NCBI RefSeq assembly: GCF_900163665.1
Contig: NZ_FUIA01000026.1
Span: 186,001-250,000 of the forward strand
DNA: 64,000 nucleotides
Source: Frigoribacterium sp. JB110
GTDB lineage: Bacteria; Actinomycetota; Actinomycetes; Actinomycetales; Microbacteriaceae
Direction: 5' to 3'
The position numbers and the translations under genes were made by a program. Within the stretch, counting starts at the first letter, position 1. The number at the start of each line of letters is the position of its first letter. The notes beneath the pieces were generated by a model. It was not told the origin of the DNA. It made no database searches and worked only from the letters and a program-made list of their open reading frames with translations. Positions 23,105 to 31,648 of this stretch are shown here, one piece after another.

Positions 23105-24553
23105 TCAGCCCAGTTTCGCCCGGATTCCGGCGACGATCTTCTCGTCGACCTGGCCCCAGTACCAGAAGAAGCGCTCCTTGACGGCGTCGATCGTGAGGCC
23201 GGAGTACTGACCGGCGAGCGTCTCGTGGAAACGGTCCTTCGTATCGGCGTCGAACACGTCGTTGTAGAGCGTGCGGGCCTGGCCGAAGTCGTCGTCCTCG
23301 CTGTGCAGCGTGTACGCCGAACGCACGAGCTCGCCGTCGGACTCCCAGCTCGCCTCCACGGCACGCTCCGGCTCCGCGTGCGGGAAGCCGAACGAGTTCG
23401 GCGCATACACCGGGGTGCCCGCCGGGTTGGCGCGGTACTGCATCGGACCCTCGTGCATGTAGGTGAAGGTCGGTGCTGCGTGCGCCTGGTTGACCGGCAG
23501 CTGGTTGTAGTTCGGGCCGATGCGGTAGCGCTGCGCATCGGCGTACGCGAACGCCCGAGCCATCAGCATCTTGTCGGGCGAGATGCCGGTGCCAGGCACC
23601 TGGTTGCCCGGCGAGAACGCAGCCTGCTCGATCTCGGCGAAGAAGTTCTGCGGATTGCGGTTCAGCGTGAACTCACCGACCTTGATGCGCGGGTAGTCCT
23701 CGAAGGGCCACACCTTCGTCATGTCGAACGGGTTGAAGCGGTAGGTCTTCGCGTCGTCGTACGGCATCACCTGCACGTAGACGTCCCACCCGGGGAACTC
23801 TCCGCGGTCGATGGCCTCGTAGAGGTCACGGCGGTAGTAGTCGGCGTCCTCGCCGGCGATGCGCTCGGCATCTGCTGCGTCCATCCGCTCGACGCCCTGC
23901 TTCGAGACGAAGTGGTACTGCACCCAGAAGCGCTCGCCTGCGGCGTTGATCCACTGGTAGGTGTGCGAGCCGTAGCCGTTGACATGGCGCCACGACTTGG
24001 ACAGACCGCGGTCGCCCATCAGGTAGGTGACCTGATGCGCTGACTCGGGCGAGAGCGTCCAGAAGTCCCACTGCATGTCGGCGTTGCGCAGAGCGGAGGA
24101 ACCGAGGCGCTTCTGCGAGTGGATGAAGTCGGGGAACTTCATCGCGTCGCGGAGGAAGAAGATCGGGGTGTTGTTGCCGACGACGTCGAGGTTTCCCTCT
24201 TCGGTGTAGAAGCGCAGCGCGTAGCCGCGCACGTCGCGCCAGGTGTCGGGGGAGCCCTGCTCGCCGGCGACCGACGAGAAGCGCAGCACGACCTCGGCCT
24301 CGGACCCCGGCTGGAAGACCTTCGCTCTGGTGTACTGCGAGACGTCCTCGGTGACGGTGAAGGTTCCGAAAGCGCCGCCGCCCTTGGCGTGCGGGTTGCG
24401 CTCAGGCACCCGCTCGCGGTTGAACGACGCCAGCTTCTCGACCAGGTAGCGGTCGTGCAGCGCGGTGACGCCGTCGGTGCCGGTGGTGAGCGAGTACTCG
24501 TCGCTCGTCACCGGAGTACCGGTCTGCGTCGTGGTGTAGGAGATGTCAGCCAT
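23105..24553 (-). CDS. katA: monofunctional heme catalase (clade 3)
   Basis: This 482-residue enzyme dismutates hydrogen peroxide in the cytoplasm. Conserved motifs are the distal histidine in [19 protein letters not shown] near residue 55, the Asn of [14 protein letters not shown], and the proximal heme tyrosine in [20 protein letters not shown] near residue 340. Length fits small-subunit clade 3 catalases with bound NADPH. The ATG at 24553 follows AAAGGAACGGC. Its first 8 bp overlap the end of the fur-family gene, so it is the second gene of a peroxide-response operon. Regulation is most likely by that repressor through the operator at 25017-25036. Confidence 0.96.
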   Translation of the reverse strand: MADISYTTTQTGTPVTSDEYSLTTGTDGVTALHDRYLVEKLASFNRERVPERNPHAKGGGAFGTFTVTEDVSQYTRAKVFQPGSEAEVVLRFSSVAGEQGSPDTWRDVRGYALRFYTEEGNLDVVGNNTPIFFLRDAMKFPDFIHSQKRLGSSALRNADMQWDFWTLSPESAHQVTYLMGDRGLSKSWRHVNGYGSHTYQWINAAGERFWVQYHFVSKQGVERMDAADAERIAGEDADYYRRDLYEAIDRGEFPGWDVYVQVMPYDDAKTYRFNPFDMTKVWPFEDYPRIKVGEFTLNRNPQNFFAEIEQAAFSPGNQVPGTGISPDKMLMARAFAYADAQRYRIGPNYNQLPVNQAHAAPTFTYMHEGPMQYRANPAGTPVYAPNSFGFPHAEPERAVEASWESDGELVRSAYTLHSEDDDFGQARTLYNDVFDADTKDRFHETLAGQYSGLTIDAVKERFFWYWGQVDEKIVAGIRAKLG

Positions 24554-24989
24554 TGCCGTTCCTTTCACATTCTGGACAGATGGCACGGAACGTCACGCTC
24601 GCCTCGAGGACGCGCATGCCGTGATCGTGCGACGGATGAAGACACGGGGCATCGCCGACGACGCACGCGACGTCTTCGACCCGGCCGCACACCACGCACT
24701 GCATGTGGTGGTGATTGTCCTGCGCCGCGATCTCGTACAGCGCACTCGCAGCTCCTGGCAGGCTCACCCGTTGTGCGATCCCCGCCGCGGTGAGGTCGTT
24801 GACCACACCGTGCACGGTCTGCAGGGCGATGCCTGGAATGCGGCCGAGCACGTCGGCATGCAGCACGTCGACTGCGGCGTGCGGGTGGGCGGCCATGCTC
24901 TCCAGAACGGCGACGCGCTGGGCTGTCACGCGAAGACCGGCGCGTCGGAGCGCGTCCGTCTGTTCCGAGGAAGGTGCCGTGGTCGTCAT
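24546..24989 (-). CDS. furA: Fur/PerR-family repressor (FurA-like)
   Basis: This 147-residue metal-dependent regulator has a winged-helix DNA-binding half (residues 8-80, [20 protein letters not shown]) and a metal-binding dimerisation half. [16 protein letters not shown] carries the His-rich site and the first CxxC, and ICPECE near the end is the second CxxC of the structural zinc. Such proteins sense peroxide or iron and repress catalase. The ATG at 24989 is 9 nt after a TAGAAT -10 box, so the mRNA is nearly leaderless. The gene overlaps katA by 8 bp. The arrangement mirrors furA-katG of mycobacteria, here with a heme catalase. Confidence 0.9.
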   Translation of the reverse strand: MTTTAPSSEQTDALRRAGLRVTAQRVAVLESMAAHPHAAVDVLHADVLGRIPGIALQTVHGVVNDLTAAGIAQRVSLPGAASALYEIAAQDNHHHMQCVVCGRVEDVACVVGDAPCLHPSHDHGMRVLEASVTFRAICPECERNGNG

Positions 24990-24998
24990 CGTGTCGTC

Positions 24999-25036
24999 AT
25001 TCTATCTTTTTCTGAGCCGTTCGTAAAAACGAACGG
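24999..25036 (-). promoter_or_regulatory. furA-katA promoter and candidate FurA operator
   Basis: On the - strand the -10 is TAGAAT (25004-24999). Upstream, CCGTTCGT-N4-ACGAACGG at 25017-25036 is a perfect 8-bp palindrome with an A/T spacer that overlaps the expected -35. It is not followed by a T-tract, so an autoregulatory operator is more likely than a terminator for the upstream DUF58 gene. Confidence 0.65.
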
Positions 25037-25066
25037 CACGTGAAAGATGAGTGGCGTGTCGCTGAC

Positions 25067-26377
25067 CTAGAGTCTGCCGGCCTTCTTCAGTGAGAGGTAG
25101 CGGTCGGCGATGCGCGGCGGGAGATCGTCTGGGGTGTCGGCGATGGCGTCGGCGTCCGATCGCTGCACGCCGTTCGCGACCTGTGCCGCCGAGGCCAGTG
25201 CGGCTTCCGCGGCAGCTGCGCGATACATCTCGTCGCTGGTGCCCGTGCCGAGCGCCAGGTCGTCGAGCCCTGTGTCGGTCGCGGTGCCGACCAGCACGAC
25301 AGTGCCCGCCCTCACCATGGTCCCGAGCGTCCCTAGGAAGCCGCGTGCGGCATCCGGGGCCTCCTGCGCCGTGAGCACGACGAGCAGAGACGGATTCGCG
25401 TACAGAGACCTGGCTTGAGCGAAGGCGGCGTCCCAGTCGGTGTCGATCAGCTGTGCCTCCACGGGCGCGAGCGCGTCGACGAGCGCGGGAAGCAGGCCGG
25501 GGCCGTCGACGCCCGTCACCCGCGCGCGCACGGCACGATCGAATGCGACGAGGTGCACGTGGTCGCCGGCGCGGTTCGCGAGCGCGGACAGGAGCAGTGC
25601 TGACTCGAACGCCGCGTCCAGTCGGGTGCCGTCACCCACACGCGTCGCGGCCGTCCTGCCTGAGTCGATCACGATCACGACGTGCCTGTCGCGCTCGGGC
25701 CGCCAGGTGCGCAGCATCGTGGTGCCCGCCCGTGCCGTCGCCCGCCAGTCGATCGAACGGACGTCGTCGCCGCGCACGTACTCGCGCAGCGAGTCGAACT
25801 CCGTACCCTGACCCCTGACCTGGATGCTCGTGTTCCCGTCGAGCTCCTTCAGTCTGGCGACGCGGCTGGCGAGGTGCCTGCGCGCATGGAACGGAGGAAG
25901 CACCCTGATGGCGCCCGGCGCCGCGATGGACCGCTGCTTCCCCGCGATGCCGAGCGGACCGGCCGCGCGCACCACGACGAACTCGCTGCGCAGCTCGCCG
26001 CGACGGCGGGGCAGCAGGGAGACAGCGACAGTGCGGGACTCGCCTGCGGGAACGTCGATCGCCATGCGGTCGCCCTGTGCACCCGCTGTCGGCTGCCACG
26101 CGTCGCGCACGCGCCCGCTGATGCGCCTGTTGGTGGGATTGCCGAACCGGATGCGCGTGCGGACGGGGTCGGAGAGCTTGGCACGCTGCGGCACGTCGCG
26201 GGAGACGATCAGACCACGGGGATCGGCTGCCGCCAGCACGTCGATCCACGCGAGCACGACGCACAGCGCGACCCAGAGCCACGCTACGAGCCACGGGTCA
26301 GCGCCGACCGCGCTGAGCAGCACGACGGGGATGATGCCGACGGCGACGACGATCGACGAGCGTCCGGTGAGGAACAC
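25067..26377 (-). CDS. DUF58 domain-containing protein
   Basis: This 436-residue membrane-anchored protein has two hydrophobic segments near residues 10-50 and a DUF58 domain with the hallmark GTEFDSLREYVRGDDVRSID followed by WRATAR. A von Willebrand A-like region follows, whose start HVVIVIDSGRTAA resembles a MIDAS strand (DxSxS, here only partly kept). The GTG at 26377 follows GAGGTCG and lies 10 nt after the MoxR stop. The open frame extending to 26461 has no such signal. DUF58 proteins act with the adjacent MoxR ATPase, probably as chaperone or substrate adaptor in envelope or metal-insertion processes. The precise role is unknown. Confidence 0.88.
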   Translation of the reverse strand: MFLTGRSSIVVAVGIIPVVLLSAVGADPWLVAWLWVALCVVLAWIDVLAAADPRGLIVSRDVPQRAKLSDPVRTRIRFGNPTNRRISGRVRDAWQPTAGAQGDRMAIDVPAGESRTVAVSLLPRRRGELRSEFVVVRAAGPLGIAGKQRSIAAPGAIRVLPPFHARRHLASRVARLKELDGNTSIQVRGQGTEFDSLREYVRGDDVRSIDWRATARAGTTMLRTWRPERDRHVVIVIDSGRTAATRVGDGTRLDAAFESALLLSALANRAGDHVHLVAFDRAVRARVTGVDGPGLLPALVDALAPVEAQLIDTDWDAAFAQARSLYANPSLLVVLTAQEAPDAARGFLGTLGTMVRAGTVVLVGTATDTGLDDLALGTGTSDEMYRAAAAEAALASAAQVANGVQRSDADAIADTPDDLPPRIADRYLSLKKAGRL

Positions 26378-26387
26378 GAGCGCGACC

Positions 26388-27500
26388 TCAGATCGGGACG
26401 CGGGTCTGCTGCAGCACCGAGTTGAGCACGGCGTCGACCGAGACCCCCTCGATCTCCGCATCGGGGCGCAGCTGGATGCGGTGGCGCCACACCGGCACGA
26501 TCATCGCCTGCACGTGATCGGGCGTCACGGCGGGGTAGCCGCTCAGCCATGCCCATGCCTTCGCCGCCGCGAGCAGACCGGTCGAGGCGCGAGGGCTGGC
26601 GCCGACCTGAACGGACGGGCTCTGCCTCGTCGCCCGCGCGAGATCCACGACATAGGCGAGCACGTCATCGGTGACGGTGACGGCGGCGGCTGCCCGCTGC
26701 GCACGAAGGATCTCGTCGGCCGTGACGACCGCCTCGACCCCGTCGAGCTCGCGCGGGCGGAACCCGTCGGCGTGACGGCGCAGCACGGTGACCTCGGCGT
26801 CGCGCTCAGGCAGATCGATGACCAGCTTGAGCAGGAAACGATCGAGCTGGGCTTCGGGGAGCGTGTACGTGCCCTCGTGCTCGATCGGGTTCTGCGTCGC
26901 GCAGACGATGAACGGGTCGGGCAGTGCGCGTGTGACGCCGTCCGCCGACACCTGGCGCTCCTCCATCGCCTCGAGCAGCGCCGACTGCGTCTTCGGGGGC
27001 GTGCGGTTGATCTCGTCGGCGAGCAGCACGTTCGTGAACACCGGTCCCTCGCGGAACTCGAACTCGCCGGAGCGCGCGTCGTAGATCAGCGAGCCCGACA
27101 CGTCGCCGGGCATCAGGTCGGGCGTGAACTGCACGCGCTTGGTGTCGAGGCCGAGAGCGCGGCTGAACGCGCGCACCATCAGCGTCTTCGCGACGCCTGG
27201 CACGCCCTCCAGCAGCGCGTGCCCGCGGGCGAGCAGCGTGATCAGCAGACCGGTGACGGCGCCGTCCTGGCCGACGACGGCCTTGGCGACCTCGTCGCGC
27301 ACTCGGGCGATGGCCCGCTGCGATTCGTTCTGCGCCGGCCCGGATGCCGCGGCGGGCATGTTCGCGACCGCGGGCTGCGACTGCTCGGGCGTCGGCGCGT
27401 ACTGGGGCGCACCCGGCTGCTGCGGTGCCTGCGGCTGACCGTACTGCGGAGCTGCCTGCTCGTATCCTGGCGGGGCTGGGCGCGGCGGGATGTCGCTCAT
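26388..27500 (-). CDS. MoxR-family AAA+ ATPase
   Basis: This 370-residue protein has a Pro/Gln-rich disordered N-terminus of about 60 residues (GYEQAAPQYGQPQAPQQPGA), then an AAA+ module with Walker A GVPGVAKT, Walker B LLADEINRTPPKTQSALLEA, sensor 1 VCATQNPIEHEGTY and the sensor 2 helical domain ending in HRIQLRPDAEIEGVSVD. MoxR proteins are chaperone-like remodelling ATPases that work with DUF58/VWA proteins. The ATG at 27500 overlaps the DUF4350 stop (ATGA). The Q/P-rich extension is not standard in the family and may tether it to the membrane partners. Confidence 0.93.
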   Translation of the reverse strand: MSDIPPRPAPPGYEQAAPQYGQPQAPQQPGAPQYAPTPEQSQPAVANMPAAASGPAQNESQRAIARVRDEVAKAVVGQDGAVTGLLITLLARGHALLEGVPGVAKTLMVRAFSRALGLDTKRVQFTPDLMPGDVSGSLIYDARSGEFEFREGPVFTNVLLADEINRTPPKTQSALLEAMEERQVSADGVTRALPDPFIVCATQNPIEHEGTYTLPEAQLDRFLLKLVIDLPERDAEVTVLRRHADGFRPRELDGVEAVVTADEILRAQRAAAAVTVTDDVLAYVVDLARATRQSPSVQVGASPRASTGLLAAAKAWAWLSGYPAVTPDHVQAMIVPVWRHRIQLRPDAEIEGVSVDAVLNSVLQQTRVPI

Positions 27501-28711
27501 AGCGTCTTCCTTTCGGTGCGGACGGCGGCGTCGACGGCCGCCTCGAGGTCTCTGATGCGGTTGCCGAACTCGGCGAGGTCCGCGTCGGTCGTCGGTCGGT
27601 GTTCGAAGATCGCTGCCACGTCTGCACGGTTCGCACCGATGCGCGCCGCGGCGGCATTCGCGACCTCTTCCGGTGCGGCACCGAGGTGCAGGCCGAGTCG
27701 CACCGCCATTCTGGCGATCGCACCGCGGCGCACGAGGTCCGCGGCGTGGGCCGCATCGCCTGTGCGCTGGTAGAGCCTGGCCCGGCCCTCGAGCGTCTCG
27801 CTGCCGCGCACGGTGACGGGGAGCGTCTCCGCCACCAGCGGTCCGAACCGTCGTCCGCGCCAGATGCCGCAGGCCACGGCGGCGATGCCGGCCAGCACGA
27901 TCGCAGGCGAGAGCCACAGCGGCGTCAGGTCGCCGAGCGTCGGGGGAGCAAGCGTCTCGTCGACGTCGCCGGGGCTCGGCACGTACCAGACGAGTTCGTC
28001 TGCTGTGCCGAGCAGACCGATGCCGAGCGATGCGTTGCCGTCATGGGCGAGGTGCTCGTTGTCGAACAGTCGGGTTCCGTCGACGAGCACGACCTCCGCA
28101 CCTGCTGTGTCTCCTGACAGCAGACCGAAGGACGACCCGACCGGGTAGCAGGCCGTGTCTGCGGAGCCCTGCTGCCAGATCAGGCCCGGCTGCACGCCGC
28201 CCGCCCGCTGCGCCGCCGGCAGGTCGCAGGCAGGCTCGGCGGCGGCATCTGCGGTGCCGGCGTAGAGCGAGGTCTCGCCGTCGCCGAAGGTGATGCGTGT
28301 GTCCCGCGAACTCGGGTCGATCAGCACGGCGCTCTGCGCGGAGCCGATCAGCTCGGAGAGGTCGGCGTCGCTGAGCAGGCTCGTATCGTTGATCACGAGC
28401 GTGCCGTCGGTCGACGCGGCCATGGCGTCTTCGCGGTTGCGGACGATCTCGACGTCGACTCCCTGTCCGCGCAGCAGCTCGGCCAGCGCCATACCGCCGG
28501 TGGGGCCAGGATGATCCGGATCGAGCGCGTCCTTCTCCTGCCACTGCTGGATGGGAATCAGAGCGATCCCGATCCCCACGACCACGATTGCGACGATGAG
28601 GGCGACCCACCCCCACGCGCGCCGCCTTCTGCCGCGCGAAGGTGCATCTGCGGCCTGGCCGGCGCCGGTGTCGTCCGCCGCGATCGCGACCTCGCTCAGA
28701 TCGCTGCTCAC
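27497..28711 (-). CDS. DUF4350 domain-containing membrane protein
   Basis: This 404-residue protein has an acidic N-terminus, a basic patch (SRGRRRRAWGW) and a membrane segment near residues 32-55. An extracytoplasmic domain with the DUF4350 pattern GMALAELLRGQGVDVEIVRN and LVINDTSLLSDADLSELIGS follows, then a second membrane segment near residue 270 and a cytoplasmic tail with a helical domain (RARLYQRTGDAAHAADLVRRG). Two cysteines (ACDLP and ACYPV) could form a disulfide outside the cell. The GTG at 28711 overlaps the DUF4129 stop (GTGA). It is a standard member of this five-gene operon. Function unknown. Confidence 0.85.
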   Translation of the reverse strand: MSSDLSEVAIAADDTGAGQAADAPSRGRRRRAWGWVALIVAIVVVGIGIALIPIQQWQEKDALDPDHPGPTGGMALAELLRGQGVDVEIVRNREDAMAASTDGTLVINDTSLLSDADLSELIGSAQSAVLIDPSSRDTRITFGDGETSLYAGTADAAAEPACDLPAAQRAGGVQPGLIWQQGSADTACYPVGSSFGLLSGDTAGAEVVLVDGTRLFDNEHLAHDGNASLGIGLLGTADELVWYVPSPGDVDETLAPPTLGDLTPLWLSPAIVLAGIAAVACGIWRGRRFGPLVAETLPVTVRGSETLEGRARLYQRTGDAAHAADLVRRGAIARMAVRLGLHLGAAPEEVANAAAARIGANRADVAAIFEHRPTTDADLAEFGNRIRDLEAAVDAAVRTERKTL

Positions 28712-29379
28712 GACGCCGCTCCGAACGCGAAGGCCAGCTTGGCCGGTGTCGTGTGCGCCACCTCGTCGTCCACGCGGGTGACTTCTGCGTAGGTCTCGGC
28801 GGTGCCTGGCCGGCGGAGGTACCTCACGTCGTCGAAGCGGGCCGCCGCACGCCGCAGTGCGTCGCCGTGTTCGGGGAAGAACTCGGCGGCCACATCGGCC
28901 AGACCGATGGCCGTGACGCCGGGCACCGGATCGAGGATGTCGCGCTCGTCGAGAGCGCGCGCGAGGGCACGGAATCGGTCGGCGATCGCCTGCTCCCACC
29001 GGCCGGAGGCCGCGTGGGAATCAGCGTCGGCGCGAAGCTCGGCAGCCGAGCGGCGGTCGTCCTCGCCGAAGAGAAGCGCAGACGGCTGTGACTGCCGGTG
29101 CGCGAGCTTCGGCCTGCCCCAGAGGATGAGGCCGGCTGCGATCAGTGCCGCGAGCAGCACGATTACGATGATGACGACGATCGGGCTCCACGAGACGCCG
29201 ACGCCGCGCAGCGTGAGCGAGGAGAGGAAGTCGGCGATCGCGAGGGCGATCCGGTCGATGAGGTTCGGCTGAGCCGCCTCGTACACGTGTCGGGACAGCT
29301 CCTGTTCGGCGAGCCTGCGGGCGTCATCCGGCCCAGGCAGATCGGGGAGCGCGGTCAGAGCGTGGGCGAGTGGACTCAC
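28708..29379 (-). CDS. DUF4129 domain-containing membrane protein
   Basis: This 223-residue protein has one strong membrane segment near residues 68-90 (IVVIIVIVLLAALIAAGLIL) and a cytoplasmic DUF4129 domain. The family's characteristic helices are seen in AASGRWEQAIADRFRALARA and ETYAEVTRVDDEVA. The GTG at 29379 overlaps the upstream stop (GTGA). In proteins of this family the domain is linked to transglutaminase or MoxR-DUF58 systems. It fits a membrane complex with the DUF4350, MoxR and DUF58 products. No catalytic motif is visible. Confidence 0.85.
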   Translation of the reverse strand: MSPLAHALTALPDLPGPDDARRLAEQELSRHVYEAAQPNLIDRIALAIADFLSSLTLRGVGVSWSPIVVIIVIVLLAALIAAGLILWGRPKLAHRQSQPSALLFGEDDRRSAAELRADADSHAASGRWEQAIADRFRALARALDERDILDPVPGVTAIGLADVAAEFFPEHGDALRRAAARFDDVRYLRRPGTAETYAEVTRVDDEVAHTTPAKLAFAFGAAS

Positions 29380-30785
29380 GGCGCCGGTGTGCCCCCCTGT
29401 GCGCCGCTGTCATCGTGCCCGCTCGGCGGAGCGTAGGGCGGAACGGGCGGCGCCTGAGGCGGGTAGGGGTGCTGCTGCGGGGGGCCGCCGTATGGCGCGG
29501 CCGGCGCGCCTGGCACCTGGTACGCGCCGGGTGCCTGGTACGCGCCTGGCGCCTGCGGGGAACCCGGTGCCTGGTACGGAGGCTGCTGCCCAGGAGCGGC
29601 GTACGCGCCATGCGGCTGGTAGCCGACTGCCCCCTGCGGTGCGTAGCCGTAGCCCGGCGCGCCCTGCGGCTGGTAGCCGGGCGCACCCTGCTGCGGGTAG
29701 CCGGGCGCGGGGTAGCCGTAGCCGAACGTCGCGCGGGGAGGGGCGGTGTCGTCGGGATCGTAGGCGTAGGGATCCTCGAACGCTGTGCCGCCGGCGTCGC
29801 GGGATTCGACGTAGCGCTGCATCTTCATATCGATGCCCTCTCGGCGCATCCGGAGATCGAGGTACACCAGCGCCGACGATGTGCTCACCACGACGGCTGT
29901 CACGCACTGCACGAGGAACGAGCCGACCATCGAGAGCCCGAACGCGAAGATGAACATCACGTCGTCACCCGCCGCCCCGCCGGTGGGGGCGATGACCGTT
30001 CCGAGCAGCATGCCGAGGAACATCAGAGGGTAGGAGACCACGGAGCCTGCCGTGCCGAGGATCAGTGACAGCAGGATGTAGATGCCGAAGGTCGGCCAGA
30101 AGCGCCCCTTCGTGAGCGTCCACGATCGCGAGATCGCACGGAATACGCCGGCGCGTTCGAGCACGATCGTCGGTGTGACGACGTAGAGCTTCGTGTAGAG
30201 CCAGTAGAAGAGGACGAGGCCGCCTGGGATCCCGAGCAGCAGGGCGACCACACCGAGCACCGGTCCCGCTCCGGTCAAGGTGAACAACGCGATCATGGCT
30301 GCGACGATCGCGACCACGACGATGAGCGCGAGAGACATCAGCAGCGTGTAGCCGACGAGAGTCCAGATGCGGCCCTTCACCCTGGCCCAGATGCGCCCGA
30401 ACGTCGCCTTCTCGCCGAGGGCGGAGTACGACACCTCGCCGACGACGACCGCCTGCACGATGATGGCCAGCGCGCCGACGACCAGGCCGACCACGATGGC
30501 GCTGCCGCCGGTGATCACGGCGGCGCCCGCCTCGAGCTCGCGGTAGTCGGCGGAGCTCACGGGTACGGTGTCGAGGCGGGAGTACGCCCAGAAGGAGATC
30601 GCGCCGACGGCGGTCGCGAGGATCACACCCGCGGCCATCTGCAGGCCGATGGCGAAGCCCAGCAGCACCTTCGGGTTCCCCCGCAGGGCTCCGAACGACT
30701 TGCCCAGCACGGTGCCGAACCCGAGCGGATGCAGCGGAATCAGGCCACCGCGCGGTGCGGGCGTCCATGAGGCCGCGTTCGTCAT
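29376..30785 (-). CDS. polytopic membrane protein with Tyr/Pro/Gly-rich tail
   Basis: This 469-residue protein has about eight hydrophobic segments in residues 25-330, arranged like the membrane domain of glycerophosphoryl diester phosphodiesterase-type proteins (GxxLGKSFGALRGNPKVLLG at the start). No phosphodiesterase domain is attached. The last 120 residues are a low-complexity tail built of GYQPQGAPGY-, QAPGAYQ- and PPY-type repeats, probably cytoplasmic and disordered. The ATG at 30785 follows a strong GAGGAGGAAGAC. It is the first gene of the operon and is divergent from mtrA with 173 bp between. It may organise the other four products at the membrane. Confidence 0.82.
   Translation of the reverse strand: MTNAASWTPAPRGGLIPLHPLGFGTVLGKSFGALRGNPKVLLGFAIGLQMAAGVILATAVGAISFWAYSRLDTVPVSSADYRELEAGAAVITGGSAIVVGLVVGALAIIVQAVVVGEVSYSALGEKATFGRIWARVKGRIWTLVGYTLLMSLALIVVVAIVAAMIALFTLTGAGPVLGVVALLLGIPGGLVLFYWLYTKLYVVTPTIVLERAGVFRAISRSWTLTKGRFWPTFGIYILLSLILGTAGSVVSYPLMFLGMLLGTVIAPTGGAAGDDVMFIFAFGLSMVGSFLVQCVTAVVVSTSSALVYLDLRMRREGIDMKMQRYVESRDAGGTAFEDPYAYDPDDTAPPRATFGYGYPAPGYPQQGAPGYQPQGAPGYGYAPQGAVGYQPHGAYAAPGQQPPYQAPGSPQAPGAYQAPGAYQVPGAPAAPYGGPPQQHPYPPQAPPVPPYAPPSGHDDSGAQGGTPAP
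29380..29740 (-). repeat. in-frame Pro/Gly/Tyr/Gln repeat region
   Basis: Codons in this part of the membrane-protein gene encode iterated APGY, QPQGAPGY and QAPGAYQ units. At DNA level the repetition makes this segment prone to slippage and length variation between strains. Confidence 0.7.
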
Positions 30786-30946
30786 GTCTTCCTCCTCGCG
30801 GGCGCGCGCTCGACGAGTGCCACCCGGCACCATCGTTTCACAGATGCACGACACCCGTGCCGCCGCACCACCGGGCAGAGCTGCCCGTATGCACCCGCCT
30901 ATCGGCGAAGTCGGCACGCCTCATCCGGATGTGACCGGCCTTCGGA

Positions 30947-30952
30947 TAATCT
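30947..30952 (+). promoter_or_regulatory. -10 box of mtrA, leaderless
   Basis: TAATCT ends exactly 6 nt before the ATG at 30959 and no Shine-Dalgarno precedes it. No convincing -35 is visible. Confidence 0.6.
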
Positions 30953-30958
30953 GGGCAG

Positions 30959-31645
30959 ATGACAGCCCGGATCTTGGTCGTTGACGATGACACCGCGCTC
31001 GCCGAGATGATCGGTATCGTGCTGCGCACAGAAGGCTTCGAACCGTCCTTCTGCTCCGACGGCGCCCTGGCGGTCGAGAGCTGGCGACGGGAGAAACCCG
31101 ATCTCGTGCTGCTCGATCTGATGCTGCCAGGAAAGGACGGCATTCAGATCTGCACGGAGATCCGTCAGGAGTCGGGGGTTCCGGTGATCATGCTCACGGC
31201 CAGAACCGACACCACGGACGTGGTCAACGGGCTCGAAGCCGGCGCGGACGACTACATCGTCAAACCCTTCAATCCCAAGGAGCTCGTCGCGCGCATCCGT
31301 ACGCGCCTGCGCACAGGAACGGACAACGAGTCTGCGGAGACGATGAGGGTCGGCGACCTCACGATCGACGTCGCCGCCCACGAGGTCAAGCGCGACGAAT
31401 CGATCATCGCACTCACTCCGCTCGAGTTCGAACTGCTCGTCGCGCTCGCGTCGAAGCCGAACCAGGTGTTCTCCCGCGAGATGCTGCTCGAACAGGTGTG
31501 GGGCTACCACTACAAGGCAGACACGCGTCTCGTGAACGTGCACGTGCAGCGTCTGCGCGCCAAGGTCGAGGTCGACCCTGACGACCCCAAGATCGTGACG
31601 ACGGTGCGGGGCGTCGGCTACCGCGCCGGAGCCGTCGTCTCCTAG
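30959..31645 (+). CDS. mtrA: response regulator MtrA
   Basis: This 228-residue OmpR-type regulator has a receiver domain with acidic pocket DDD at residues 9-11, phospho-acceptor Asp53 in LLDLMLPG, Thr/Lys switch residues in MLTARTD and IVKPFNPKELVARI, and a winged-helix DNA-binding domain from about residue 130 (LTPLEFELLVALASKPNQVF and DTRLVNVHVQRLRAKVE). MtrA is the essential actinobacterial regulator of cell-wall hydrolases and division, controlled by MtrB and LpqB. The ATG at 30959 is directly downstream of a -10 box, so translation is leaderless. The mtrA-mtrB-lpqB order is the classical one. Confidence 0.97.
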   Translation: MTARILVVDDDTALAEMIGIVLRTEGFEPSFCSDGALAVESWRREKPDLVLLDLMLPGKDGIQICTEIRQESGVPVIMLTARTDTTDVVNGLEAGADDYIVKPFNPKELVARIRTRLRTGTDNESAETMRVGDLTIDVAAHEVKRDESIIALTPLEFELLVALASKPNQVFSREMLLEQVWGYHYKADTRLVNVHVQRLRAKVEVDPDDPKIVTTVRGVGYRAGAVVS

Positions 31646-31648
31646 CTC

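Noticed and set aside
25017..25036. Palindrome as a rho-independent terminator of the DUF58 gene
   Set aside because: No T-tract on the relevant side, and it coincides with the -35 of furA; operator preferred.
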